Of a stretch of DNA of 41,400 bases, positions 16,939-24,819 are shown piece after piece. The stretch spans positions 1 through 41,400 of the forward strand of contig JAGVOC010000168.1 in NCBI GenBank assembly GCA_020052975.1, in the 5' to 3' direction. The first letter of the stretch is position 1. Each line of letters starts with the position of its first letter. The notes beneath the pieces were generated by a model that was not told where the DNA came from, did no database searches, and saw only the letters and a list, made by a program, of their open reading frames with translations. A program made the position numbers and the translations under genes. The DNA is from Desulfobacterales bacterium (GTDB lineage Bacteria > Desulfobacterota > Desulfobacteria > Desulfobacterales > RPRI01).

Positions 16939-17898
16939 TTATTTGGCGGGTTCTATAAAGCGTTCACGTATTTTCTGGCGGATTTTTTTTTGAACAGTAT
17001 AGAGATCATAGCGCATGAGGCGGGATTGAGTAATGCGGTATCTCCATACTTGCTTCCTGATTCTCGACAATTCTTCTTTAGAGTTTACTTCTTTTATGAT
17101 TTCGGATCTGCCATTTCTGAAATAATGTCTTATCTTGCCCTGAAGCAATTGTTTTCTATATAGCTTCAAGTCCTTCAAATATTTTCTAAACAACGGTATC
17201 TCTATGTCGTATAACCGTTTTCCTCTATTATCGTGATGTATTCTGCCATAATTTGCAATGATGGGAAGAAAATAGGGAATATATCCTAATGTATTAAAGT
17301 TATAAACAAATCCCATACAATCATTATAAAGGAAAGGGTCAGAGGGATCGTCTTTAGGATAACAGATGTCGTATATTTCTCGGCGGACACAATAATTTCC
17401 TTCTGGGTACCAAAAGCCTGTTGATAGCCAGAAAGTTAAAAAGTTCGTTTTTTGTGGGGGTGGGTCATCGAGAAAATAGGCATATGAAATTTTATAAAGG
17501 TTGCCATCCTCCGTCATGGTTTGAGGTAACCCCCATACAAGAGAAATATCCTCATCTGAATCCAATATCTCAACACATTTTTTAAACCAGTTTTTATCAA
17601 GATAGCCGTCAGATATGCAGCATTGAAAGATATACTCTCCCCGCGCCATCTTGAGACCTTTTCTGTATGCTTGAACAATAGAATCATCCTTTTCAGAAAT
17701 CCATCTAATATGCGAGTATTGCTTGAGAATCTCGATACTGTTGTCCGTTGAGCCACCATCGATAACAATGTGCTCGAAGTTACGATAGGTCTGTTTAAGA
17801 ATTGATTCAATGGTGCTCGCCAGGAATCTACCATGGTTTAGGGAAGGAGTTAAAACAGAAATCTGTGGTTTCTCAATGCTAATCAGATCGCTATACAT
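16939..17898 (-). CDS. Glycosyltransferase family 2
   Basis: A 319-residue GT-A glycosyltransferase. It opens with ISVLTPSLNHGRFLASTIES and continues with HIVIDGGSTDNSIEILKQ and SEKDDSIVQAYRKGLKMARG, which closely fit the GT2 subgroup found in O-antigen loci. The metal motif region reads CCISDGYLDKNWF, so Asp-Gly replaces the common Asp-Asp. A basic, probably amphipathic C-terminal tail (about residues 265-319, many Arg and Lys) may attach the enzyme to the membrane. It lies between Wzy and the large GT-B-like gene. Donor and linkage are unknown. Confidence 0.86.
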   Translation of the reverse strand: MYSDLISIEKPQISVLTPSLNHGRFLASTIESILKQTYRNFEHIVIDGGSTDNSIEILKQYSHIRWISEKDDSIVQAYRKGLKMARGEYIFQCCISDGYLDKNWFKKCVEILDSDEDISLVWGLPQTMTEDGNLYKISYAYFLDDPPPQKTNFLTFWLSTGFWYPEGNYCVRREIYDICYPKDDPSDPFLYNDCMGFVYNFNTLGYIPYFLPIIANYGRIHHDNRGKRLYDIEIPLFRKYLKDLKLYRKQLLQGKIRHYFRNGRSEIIKEVNSKEELSRIRKQVWRYRITQSRLMRYDLYTVQKKIRQKIRERFIEPAK

Positions 17899-17926
17899 TT
17901 GAAAATCTACCTAATATCTGCTAAAA

Positions 17927-19243
17927 TTATGCATCTAGGTGTCTCCGCATAAATTCTGTTAATGTAAGGCTCGGTATCAGGTTCTTTTTTCTCGGCTTGA
18001 TATTTGAAAAATCGAAATCTTTGAGCGCTTCCAAGGTGTTAAAATAGTATATGCCAGGTGTATTTGAAAAAAGATTGCCTTCAGGAATATCAAAGACATC
18101 AAGACTGATCAGTATCTTTGATAACTTCAGATGATTTGCCCACCAAAGGACAGATGAATAACTCGTCACGATTACTTTAGCTTCCAGCATCAATTTTTGG
18201 GTATTTTCTTCACTCGGTATAATATAAATATTCCTGTTATGCTCTATAAGACGCTTCGCAAGGATACAATACTGGGATTGAATATCTTCCGATTGACCAG
18301 GTTTTAACTTGATGGATATTTTGTAATAGGGATATTTAACCTGTAAAATATCAATAGCCCTTGACCATCTAATAAAAAAATATTGAATGACATCTTCATG
18401 CGGCATTGCTTTAGTCTTCGCGATATATGCAATTTCGGAGGCTGTCAGTAGGATCAGAATTTCATTCTTTTCCTTTATCTGACCGTAAATGAGGGGAAAC
18501 ACATCCTCGCCTACATCATACAGAGGATTTCTGAACGCTGTTGCTGGTTCTCCACAATACTCAATAAGCCCCTTTTTTTCTCTATCAGAATAAGCAAGAC
18601 TATGTTCATAATAATATATTTCTTTATTGAACCACTTTTTATTGATTGGAAAGGGATTAATGCTTGGCTTAAAGATATTACCTTTGATGAAAAATGGCAC
18701 TATATAATAGCCAAAGAGATAAACGAGCAAATGGGTGACAGCATGAAATAAAAAAGCCAGGAGGTAAGGGATTTTAAATTTATATTGCAAATTGTTTATG
18801 TGCATTACGTGGAGCCTCTGGACTTCGTTATCAGGATCATCGGGTGAATTACTGGCATTGAGCCTTATACGAACACAATTTCGAGAAGAAGCCTCTTCGA
18901 AATAATACATGTTTAGCGGATAAACATCATTATGCTGAATTATTGCAGACGGCTGATATTTGTCAAACAGGAGTTTGCTGATTCGGTAATAATTCCGTTG
19001 TTTCTGTATCATTCTGAATAATTTTAAGCGGGTTTTTGGATTAAAGAAGACTTCTATGAAATCTTCGATTATACTTTCTTCCTTTAGTCGCTTTAGTGTA
19101 TTTAAATTTCTGTAAGGAAAATCTAATAGCAAAACAACCGAGTAAGATCGAGACAATTCCCAGAGACAATAAATGCCTGTATTATAAAAAAGGTATTCAG
19201 GCCCAGGGCAAAAAAAAATTATTTTTTTATTTTTATTGGTCAT
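17927..19243 (-). CDS. Unrecognised protein, probable GT-B glycosyltransferase
   Basis: A 438-residue protein I cannot place in a named family. It starts with IIFFCPGPEYL, has a hydrophobic stretch about residues 160-185, and a C-terminal half with ISIKLKPGQ, NIYIIPSEENTQKLM and AKVIVTSYSSVLWWA. A K-P segment followed by a paired-serine segment near the C-terminus recalls the nucleotide-binding motifs of CDP-glycerol transferases and of bacterial sialyl- and Kdo-transferases. As module B seems to make a CMP-activated ulosonic acid, this is the best candidate for its transferase, but that is inference. The N-terminal codons contain long A and T runs, including nine T at 19210-19218 on the coding strand. 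Confidence 0.6.
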   Translation of the reverse strand: MTNKNKKIIFFCPGPEYLFYNTGIYCLWELSRSYSVVLLLDFPYRNLNTLKRLKEESIIEDFIEVFFNPKTRLKLFRMIQKQRNYYRISKLLFDKYQPSAIIQHNDVYPLNMYYFEEASSRNCVRIRLNASNSPDDPDNEVQRLHVMHINNLQYKFKIPYLLAFLFHAVTHLLVYLFGYYIVPFFIKGNIFKPSINPFPINKKWFNKEIYYYEHSLAYSDREKKGLIEYCGEPATAFRNPLYDVGEDVFPLIYGQIKEKNEILILLTASEIAYIAKTKAMPHEDVIQYFFIRWSRAIDILQVKYPYYKISIKLKPGQSEDIQSQYCILAKRLIEHNRNIYIIPSEENTQKLMLEAKVIVTSYSSVLWWANHLKLSKILISLDVFDIPEGNLFSNTPGIYYFNTLEALKDFDFSNIKPRKKNLIPSLTLTEFMRRHLDA

Positions 19244-19246
19244 GTG

Positions 19247-20638
19247 TTAGATATGTCTTGCACCTCTGAAATCTAAACCACCTTTGAAATAAACATCATA
19301 AAAGTTTTTAATAGCTTCTTCTTTAAAATGATTATAGTAATCTTCTATTACTTCTTCATTTGCCTCAAACATTAATTTATAGAACTCTTCTTCAGGTATA
19401 TCCGTAAAATTAACTGTAAGTGATTCAACATTTTTATGTTTATTGTAAAAATCCTCTGGACCCGTTAGGAATCCTTTTACAATTGCAAAATCGTACAAGG
19501 GTGAGCCAGGATAAGGAGTTACAGGTCGAATTACTCTGAGCTGGCCAAAATCATTATATTTTTTTAGCAAATCCATCGATTTCCTAAGCGATTCCATTGT
19601 ATCACCGAGGTTGCCAAAGATGATATTAAATCCTATGCGGATTCCTTCTTTTTGTGTCAGCTCAATACCTCTTATTATTTCCTCTTCAGTTTGTTTTTTG
19701 TTCATTTTTTGCAGTGAATTATTGTCAAATTGTTCTATGCCGTAATCGATATAGCTACAGCCTGATTTTTTTAGCATCTTAAGGATTTCTCGATTCACGA
19801 TATTCAGTCTCCCTGTACACCAATAATTAATCTTTAAATTTTCCCTTAAAATGCCTTCCGTTAATTCAGCTACTCTTTTTTCAGAGAACATAAAAAGCTC
19901 ATCCCAGAAGACCACATAAGTAATCCGGTAATCTCTGACATATTTTTTTAACTCATCTATAATACTGCCAACCGAACGAAAACGAATACCCTTTTCTAAT
20001 CTCTGGCAAAAATTACATTTATAATTACACCCCCGACTGGTAATCATGTTTATCATTCGGTCAGTCGGCTTCATCTGGAAGACCTTCGCATTTAAATAAT
20101 ATTCCATCGGTAACGGCTCGTAGTAAGGATGTGGGATTGTGTCCAAATTCTTAATGGGTGTTTCTCTTTCATTTACTATGCAATCATTTCCATTTTTGAC
20201 AAAAGCTATTCCCTTAACATTATGAAGCGGTGTCTTATTCTCTAATGCCTTGATTAAATTTAAAAAAGGGGTTTCACCTTCACCCATAACCACAGCATCT
20301 GCCCCTGTAACTTTTATGAAAAACTCTGGTAACGGCGTTGGTCCATGCCCACCCAGAACAAGAAAAGGTTTATTCTTCGCTTTATTTATTGCCTGGCAAA
20401 TGCTTACTATTTTCTTATACTGAAAGTATCCCGCAGTAAAGCCCAAACCGACAACATCAAAATTATTATCGGAAATATATTCTGTCAGGTGTTCTTCAGG
20501 GTAATGATAGATGTCCTGACTCCAGTAATGGATGTCTTCGTAACCGTTTTTTTTTAGATAACCTGCTACGTAACAAGTTCCCATAGGGATCGGATTCTGG
20601 GCGCCTTCATTATCATACATAACAAATAAAGTTTTCAT
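19247..20638 (-). CDS. Radical SAM protein with N-terminal B12-binding-type domain (second copy)
   Basis: A 463-residue protein. The N-terminal 180 residues resemble a cobalamin-binding Rossmann domain (VVGLGFTAGYF, VLGGHGPTPLPEFF, GADAVVMGEGETPFL). The radical SAM core follows with the cluster motif GCNYKCNFC (Cys204, Cys208, Cys211), then VFWDELFMF and IGFNIIFGNLGDT. Such BchE/class B-type enzymes do C-methylation, ring chemistry or epimerisation at unactivated carbons. Here it stands between the SDR of module B and the GT-B-like gene, so a sugar or glycan substrate is likely. It shares architecture but little sequence with the copy at 33.9-35.5 kb. The reaction is unknown. Confidence 0.85.
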   Translation of the reverse strand: MKTLFVMYDNEGAQNPIPMGTCYVAGYLKKNGYEDIHYWSQDIYHYPEEHLTEYISDNNFDVVGLGFTAGYFQYKKIVSICQAINKAKNKPFLVLGGHGPTPLPEFFIKVTGADAVVMGEGETPFLNLIKALENKTPLHNVKGIAFVKNGNDCIVNERETPIKNLDTIPHPYYEPLPMEYYLNAKVFQMKPTDRMINMITSRGCNYKCNFCQRLEKGIRFRSVGSIIDELKKYVRDYRITYVVFWDELFMFSEKRVAELTEGILRENLKINYWCTGRLNIVNREILKMLKKSGCSYIDYGIEQFDNNSLQKMNKKQTEEEIIRGIELTQKEGIRIGFNIIFGNLGDTMESLRKSMDLLKKYNDFGQLRVIRPVTPYPGSPLYDFAIVKGFLTGPEDFYNKHKNVESLTVNFTDIPEEEFYKLMFEANEEVIEDYYNHFKEEAIKNFYDVYFKGGLDFRGARHI

Positions 20639-20663
20639 CTTTCCTCCAAATTAATATATATGC

Positions 20664-21491
20664 CTACCAGCAGCTTCTCCCGCCATCTATTATCAAATTG
20701 GCTCCTGTCATATATGAAGAAGCATCTGAAACAAGAAAAAGTATAGCGGCTTTATATTCGTCTTTATTCGCCATTCGCCCCAAAGGTATAAGGTTGCGGA
20801 GTTTTTTTACAAATTCCGGCGATTGCCCGGTATAAACACCACCTGGAGAGACAGCATTCACCCTGATATTCTTATCAGCCCAGTATGTAGCCAAATATTT
20901 AGTAAGCCCGATAAGACCATGTTTGACAACCGAGTAACTAACAGGCTTTACCGACTGCTTTTCTGCCGGAAGCCCCTCCTTGAAATATATTCTCTGGTCA
21001 GGCGCTATCACACCCAGGTCTGATGATATATTCAATATCACCCCGCCACCTCTTTTTGCCATTTCACTACCAATCACCTTGCTGCATAGGAAAGCCCCGG
21101 TTAACCCAACCGCGATGTCCTGGTTCCATAGTTCAATAGGAAAGTTCTCAAATCGGTTCCATGAACTATCTTCACCTGCTTTTACTTTTGGGTTATTAGC
21201 GGCATTGTTAATCAGGATGTCAATCCGCCCAAATTTTTTCAGAACCTCACCTGATAATGCCTCAACTTCACTTTTTTTCGTTATATCTGTTCTAATCCCG
21301 AGTGAGTCTACATAGTACTGTTCTGAAATTATCTCTGCCTTTTTTTCAACATCCTCTTTATTAATGTCAGCAAGCACAGGAAATCCTCCTGCCTCGGCAA
21401 TAACCTCAGCATGCTGTACACCGAGCAGACCGGCTCCTCCGGTAATTATTGTGACACGCCCTGAAAGATCGAATAATTGTTTTAACCCCAT
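20664..21491 (-). CDS. Classical SDR, PtmA-like
   Basis: A 275-residue classical SDR with cofactor loop ITGGAGLLG, ILINNAANNP, the catalytic Ser in LNISSDLGV and YSVVK. The end SSYMTGANLIIDGG is typical for the family. It resembles SDRs such as PtmA found beside legionaminic acid genes in Campylobacter, as far as I can judge by eye. It lies 8 bp after a Gfo/Idh gene; both probably act on the same module B sugar. Its regiochemistry is unknown. Confidence 0.86.
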   Translation of the reverse strand: MGLKQLFDLSGRVTIITGGAGLLGVQHAEVIAEAGGFPVLADINKEDVEKKAEIISEQYYVDSLGIRTDITKKSEVEALSGEVLKKFGRIDILINNAANNPKVKAGEDSSWNRFENFPIELWNQDIAVGLTGAFLCSKVIGSEMAKRGGGVILNISSDLGVIAPDQRIYFKEGLPAEKQSVKPVSYSVVKHGLIGLTKYLATYWADKNIRVNAVSPGGVYTGQSPEFVKKLRNLIPLGRMANKDEYKAAILFLVSDASSYMTGANLIIDGGRSCW

Positions 21492-21499
21492 TATTGCTT

Positions 21500-22549
21500 T
21501 TACCCGATACTTATTATCTGACCAGTTTCCATCGATTGTTTCACAGCCAAAGCTATTTTTAAACTGTTAAGTCCATCTCTGATGGTTACGACAGTTTGTT
21601 GCCGTGTAGCGACACAACGGAAAAAATGGTCTATCTCGCTTACAAAAAGTTCATTGCGTTCAAAACCGCCAAAATCATGGATTTCCTTTTCTTTACCGGG
21701 TTTTTCAACAATCACTTTCAGTCCGGTCAGATCCATAGTAATCTTCCCAGATTCACCTATTACTTTACAATTCCTTGAAGGTGGCTTCTGGATATAATCC
21801 ATATGCACCGAAACAGGAAGGGGTTTCCCATTGAAAGTCATCTCCATCAAGACATCGGCTACATCCTCGGCATCGATCTCTAAATTGCTCAGATGTCCTC
21901 CCAGGGTAAAAATCTTACGTGGCATACCAAATAAATCATATAGATAATCAAGTTCATGTATCTGCGATAATACTACTCCTCCACCTAAATCTTTTTTGGA
22001 GGCATACATCTGGCGATAATCTTCATACTTATGCCAATCAGGCAAATATTCTCCAACTTCAGCACGGATTGATAATAAGTTCCCAATAGTTCCCTGCCTA
22101 ATAAGTTCTTTTAATAATTTATAACAAGGGTGAAAGCGAAGCTGATAGCCTACCAAACCAATAAGCCCTTTTGATTGACAGATATATATTAGTTCTTCGA
22201 TACCGTCCAGAGAATCGGATAGAGGCTTTTCAACAAAAAAATCGCAGCCTACTCTGGCCACAGCGAGACAAGAGGGGATATGAAGGCTTGACGGGTTACA
22301 GATAAAGGCAACATCTGGTGATTGGGTTAGTGCCTGATCTAAATCCGTAAATACTTCAACTGAATACTTTTCTATAAAATCAGCATTTTCATCAATAGTT
22401 AGATTTGCAGTAACAGTTTGCCTTAAGTTCCGCACTCTGTATGCAAGCATAGATGTATTGTCACCGAATTGGGCAGAGACATTTCTCAGATGTCTCTGCC
22501 CAATTCCGCCAAGGCCGATAAATAATATCTTTTTTTTGTTGTTTGACAT
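21500..22549 (-). CDS. Gfo/Idh/MocA family oxidoreductase
   Basis: A 349-residue NAD(P)-dependent oxidoreductase. The N-terminus reads FIGLGGIGQRHLRN, a very typical opening for the family in sugar-acid loci. DFFVEKPLSD carries the EKP lysine, GYQLRFHPCYK the substrate loop, and LGGGVVLSQIHELDYLY the D/H active-site region. It overlaps neither neighbour but is separated by only 6-8 bp. Codons 15-28 contain a 17-bp perfect inverted repeat, described separately, yet the protein motif is intact. It probably catalyses a redox step in module B. Confidence 0.88.
   Translation of the reverse strand: MSNNKKKILFIGLGGIGQRHLRNVSAQFGDNTSMLAYRVRNLRQTVTANLTIDENADFIEKYSVEVFTDLDQALTQSPDVAFICNPSSLHIPSCLAVARVGCDFFVEKPLSDSLDGIEELIYICQSKGLIGLVGYQLRFHPCYKLLKELIRQGTIGNLLSIRAEVGEYLPDWHKYEDYRQMYASKKDLGGGVVLSQIHELDYLYDLFGMPRKIFTLGGHLSNLEIDAEDVADVLMEMTFNGKPLPVSVHMDYIQKPPSRNCKVIGESGKITMDLTGLKVIVEKPGKEKEIHDFGGFERNELFVSEIDHFFRCVATRQQTVVTIRDGLNSLKIALAVKQSMETGQIISIG
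22466..22506 (-). repeat. Perfect 17-bp inverted repeat (hairpin) inside a coding sequence
   Basis: Bases 22466-22482 and 22490-22506 are exact reverse complements (GAATTGGGCAGAGACAT) around a 7-base spacer. The hairpin falls 43-84 bases into the Gfo/Idh gene, over codons that encode the conserved RHLRN region. A 17-bp perfect stem is far beyond chance expectation in coding DNA. It would form a very stable structure in the mRNA just after the start codon, and could either damp translation or be a scar of template-switch mutation. Confidence 0.75.
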
Positions 22550-22555
22550 GATCTT

Positions 22556-23380
22556 TCACCTATCTAAGAAATTTTTCACAAATAACATATTCTTTTGGGC
22601 TAATTCGATTTCATCGCCACCTCTTGCCACCTGAAGAATAAAGGGGCCAGTATAGTTTTTCGCTCTTAGTATAGAAAAACATGTGATGAAATCGGTATCC
22701 CCCTGACCAAGAGGTACAGTTCTACCTTTTAATACTCTGTCTTTTATATGGACAGTAACTACCAGCTCACCATAAGCCTCCAATTCTTCCTCAGGTTTAT
22801 AGCCTAGAGAGGCACTATTACCTGTATCATAATTAGCTCTTGCTGCTGGGTGATTAAGATCCAGCAGCAAAGTTTTGAATATTTCTGCTGGCAGTGAGGT
22901 TTCAAAGGCGAGGGTCACTCCCAGTTGGTAAGCTTTATCCAATCTGGGCTTAATAATCTGTATTATCTGCTTCAATTCTGTGCTATCTTTGATAGCTGAG
23001 TTGTCTACAAAAGGCATCTCTAAGTATTTGATTTTAAAATGACTTAAACGGTCAATTAATAATTCTAACACGTTTATGCGTTCTTTTAGGTCCGACTTGG
23101 AACATCGTATAAGTGGACAATCCATAAAATAATCAGCACATACAGCCCCAATAGACACTCCTGTCCTTGATGTCACCCTCTTTATCGCCTTTGCCCCTTC
23201 TGTAGATAATAACGGATTTTCATATAGTTTATCTGCTTCCACGATCCAGTCGATCAGGTCTAAACCAATTTCCTTGGCCTGAAAGAATTCCTGTTCCCAT
23301 CTACTCCATGGGAAAGCCTGAATTTTTTCATTAACCGGGGGGGATAATCTCCCCTGCATGATTCCGATAGGATTTTTCAT
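22556..23380 (-). CDS. Sugar phosphate isomerase/epimerase (xylose-isomerase-like TIM barrel)
   Basis: A 274-residue protein of the AP endonuclease 2/xylose isomerase-like superfamily. Metal-site carboxylates and histidines are seen in DLIDWIVE, YLEMPFVD, LAFETSLP, ANYDTGNSA and VVTVHIKDR, and PLGQGDTDF precedes the last helix. Related proteins isomerise or epimerise sugars, inositols and keto acids. It overlaps the methyltransferase gene by 4 bp and lies before a Gfo/Idh gene, a pairing also seen in inositol and sugar-oxidation operons. It might act as epimerase or dehydratase on the module B precursor. Confidence 0.82.
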   Translation of the reverse strand: MKNPIGIMQGRLSPPVNEKIQAFPWSRWEQEFFQAKEIGLDLIDWIVEADKLYENPLLSTEGAKAIKRVTSRTGVSIGAVCADYFMDCPLIRCSKSDLKERINVLELLIDRLSHFKIKYLEMPFVDNSAIKDSTELKQIIQIIKPRLDKAYQLGVTLAFETSLPAEIFKTLLLDLNHPAARANYDTGNSASLGYKPEEELEAYGELVVTVHIKDRVLKGRTVPLGQGDTDFITCFSILRAKNYTGPFILQVARGGDEIELAQKNMLFVKNFLDR

Positions 23381-24081
23381 TTTTGATACGGCTTTCTGGC
23401 GCTCAAGAGAAGCATGCGCTCTTTAGCGTGACGAATAAGAATACGCTGGACTCTTTGTGCATTGTCTTTCCATTTAAGTGAGTCTGGTAATAAAGCTATG
23501 ATATGGGTAATAAAAGTGAGGCTCGGGTATTTCCACAAGAAGGGCAGTTGATAAAATCTCTCACAATTAACTTCGATAAAGTTATGCAGGAGGAAAGCCT
23601 GTTTCAACCCTTTTTGGGTAAAAGGCCTGACATGAGTTGGGTCATCCCAGAAAATTTTATAATCGGTAGCCCAGTCGGGCGTTAACTGAACTGTGATACC
23701 TCCCGGTTTGAGAACACGGTAAGTCTCTCTGATTGCGTTGTCTGTATTGCATACATGCTCTAAAACAGATTTCGAAAAAACAAAATCAAAGTGGTTGCCT
23801 TCGAATGGGAACAGGTCTTTTTCCAGGTCACATTCGCGAATATCAAAACCGGATAGAATGTCCAGGGTCTCTTTCGTTTTGTCTATCCCTTTGGCAATCA
23901 TACCATTTCTAGCAAAACCAACAAGATGGTTGCCCCTGCCCGAGCCAATATCAAGTAGAACCTTCGCCAAGTCGTCTTCTTTTCTGAAGTAGTGCTCGGT
24001 CAAGTAATTACATAACTTCTGTGGGTATTTGTCCGGGCCATATTCATCTTGGGGGTAATTAATTTCAAGGTAAGTGGGCAA
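23377..24081 (-). CDS. Class I SAM-dependent methyltransferase
   Basis: A 234-residue methyltransferase with motif I VLLDIGSGRGNHLVGFA, acidic residue 2 in AKGIDKTKE, and motif IV/V DFVFSKSVLEHVCNTDNAI then VLKPGGITVQLTPDW. This is the methyltransf_11/25 type fold. The C-terminal part contains a hydrophobic FITHIIALLPD segment. It lies between a cytidylyltransferase and a TIM-barrel isomerase gene, so it may methylate the nucleotide-activated module B sugar or the residue after transfer. The acceptor atom is not known. Confidence 0.85.
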   Translation of the reverse strand: MPTYLEINYPQDEYGPDKYPQKLCNYLTEHYFRKEDDLAKVLLDIGSGRGNHLVGFARNGMIAKGIDKTKETLDILSGFDIRECDLEKDLFPFEGNHFDFVFSKSVLEHVCNTDNAIRETYRVLKPGGITVQLTPDWATDYKIFWDDPTHVRPFTQKGLKQAFLLHNFIEVNCERFYQLPFLWKYPSLTFITHIIALLPDSLKWKDNAQRVQRILIRHAKERMLLLSARKPYQK

Positions 24082-24090
24082 ATTACTCTC

Positions 24091-24816
24091 CTATAAAGAG
24101 CGTTTCTTCATTAATATCTCGCATATCTCGAAATCTTCCGGATAATCTAGGTCAAATACTTCTTTATTATCAACCTCAACTGCAGCACACTTTTTGCCAA
24201 CTAAGCTTTTGTACTTTCGCAGTGTTTCCACACGGCAGGCCAAAACTATTCCATTGACTTGATATAGCTTTTCAAACTCCTGGCTGGCTGGGAATCTCAA
24301 TAATGCCTCCCCCTGTTTTTTAAAGTAATTGTTATAAGGCTTGATGAGATTATTCTTATTGATACGTACCATCCACTCAGGCCGGTTTCCTCTTACATTG
24401 TTCACTGTGATAGCGGAGTCAATGGTACCATTAGCCAGGATACTCTGAACACATCTATCAATATGCTCCGCTTTCCTGAATGGTTTCGGCGGCTCCAGGC
24501 AGACGACAATATCCGGGTAATACCTTTCCTTTTCATTCACCCAGTCAACGGCATGGATAATCACATCTTCCGTGGGCACATCTTCTGAGATGTTTGCCGG
24601 TCTGCTAAACGGAGCTTCGGCCCCAAACTTAATTGCGGTATCTTTAATATCAGCATCGTCAGTGGAAACAATTATACGGTTAACCGTCTTTGAATTTTTT
24701 GCTGCCTCAATAGCATAGGCGATTAACGGTTTACCATTTAAGATTTTTATGTTCTTTTTTGGAACCCGCACTGACCCTCCTCGGGCAGGAATCACCGCCA
24801 GCACTTTTTCATTCAT
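24091..24816 (-). CDS. Acylneuraminate cytidylyltransferase family protein (NeuA/PseF-like)
   Basis: A 241-residue CMP-sugar synthetase-type protein that would activate a 2-keto-3-deoxy sugar acid with CTP. The P-loop-like signature is VIPARGGSVRVPKKNIK (canonical ARGGSKGIPRKN with Lys replaced by Val), then GKPLIAYAIEAAK, IIVSTDD and LEPPKPFRKAEH; a late FDLDYPEDFEI contains the metal-binding aspartates. Key residues look intact. A second, fused cytidylyltransferase lies at 28.1-29.3 kb, so the locus has two and they may serve different acids, or one may prefer another NTP as PtmE-type relatives do. Confidence 0.86.
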   Translation of the reverse strand: MNEKVLAVIPARGGSVRVPKKNIKILNGKPLIAYAIEAAKNSKTVNRIIVSTDDADIKDTAIKFGAEAPFSRPANISEDVPTEDVIIHAVDWVNEKERYYPDIVVCLEPPKPFRKAEHIDRCVQSILANGTIDSAITVNNVRGNRPEWMVRINKNNLIKPYNNYFKKQGEALLRFPASQEFEKLYQVNGIVLACRVETLRKYKSLVGKKCAAVEVDNKEVFDLDYPEDFEICEILMKKRSL

Positions 24817-24819
24817 TTT

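Noticed and set aside
19210..19218. Run of nine T on the coding strand near the start of the GT-B-like gene, a possible phase-variation tract
   Set aside because: Long A and T runs are common in this AT-rich region and follow from Lys and Phe codons; one sequence gives no sign of length variation.
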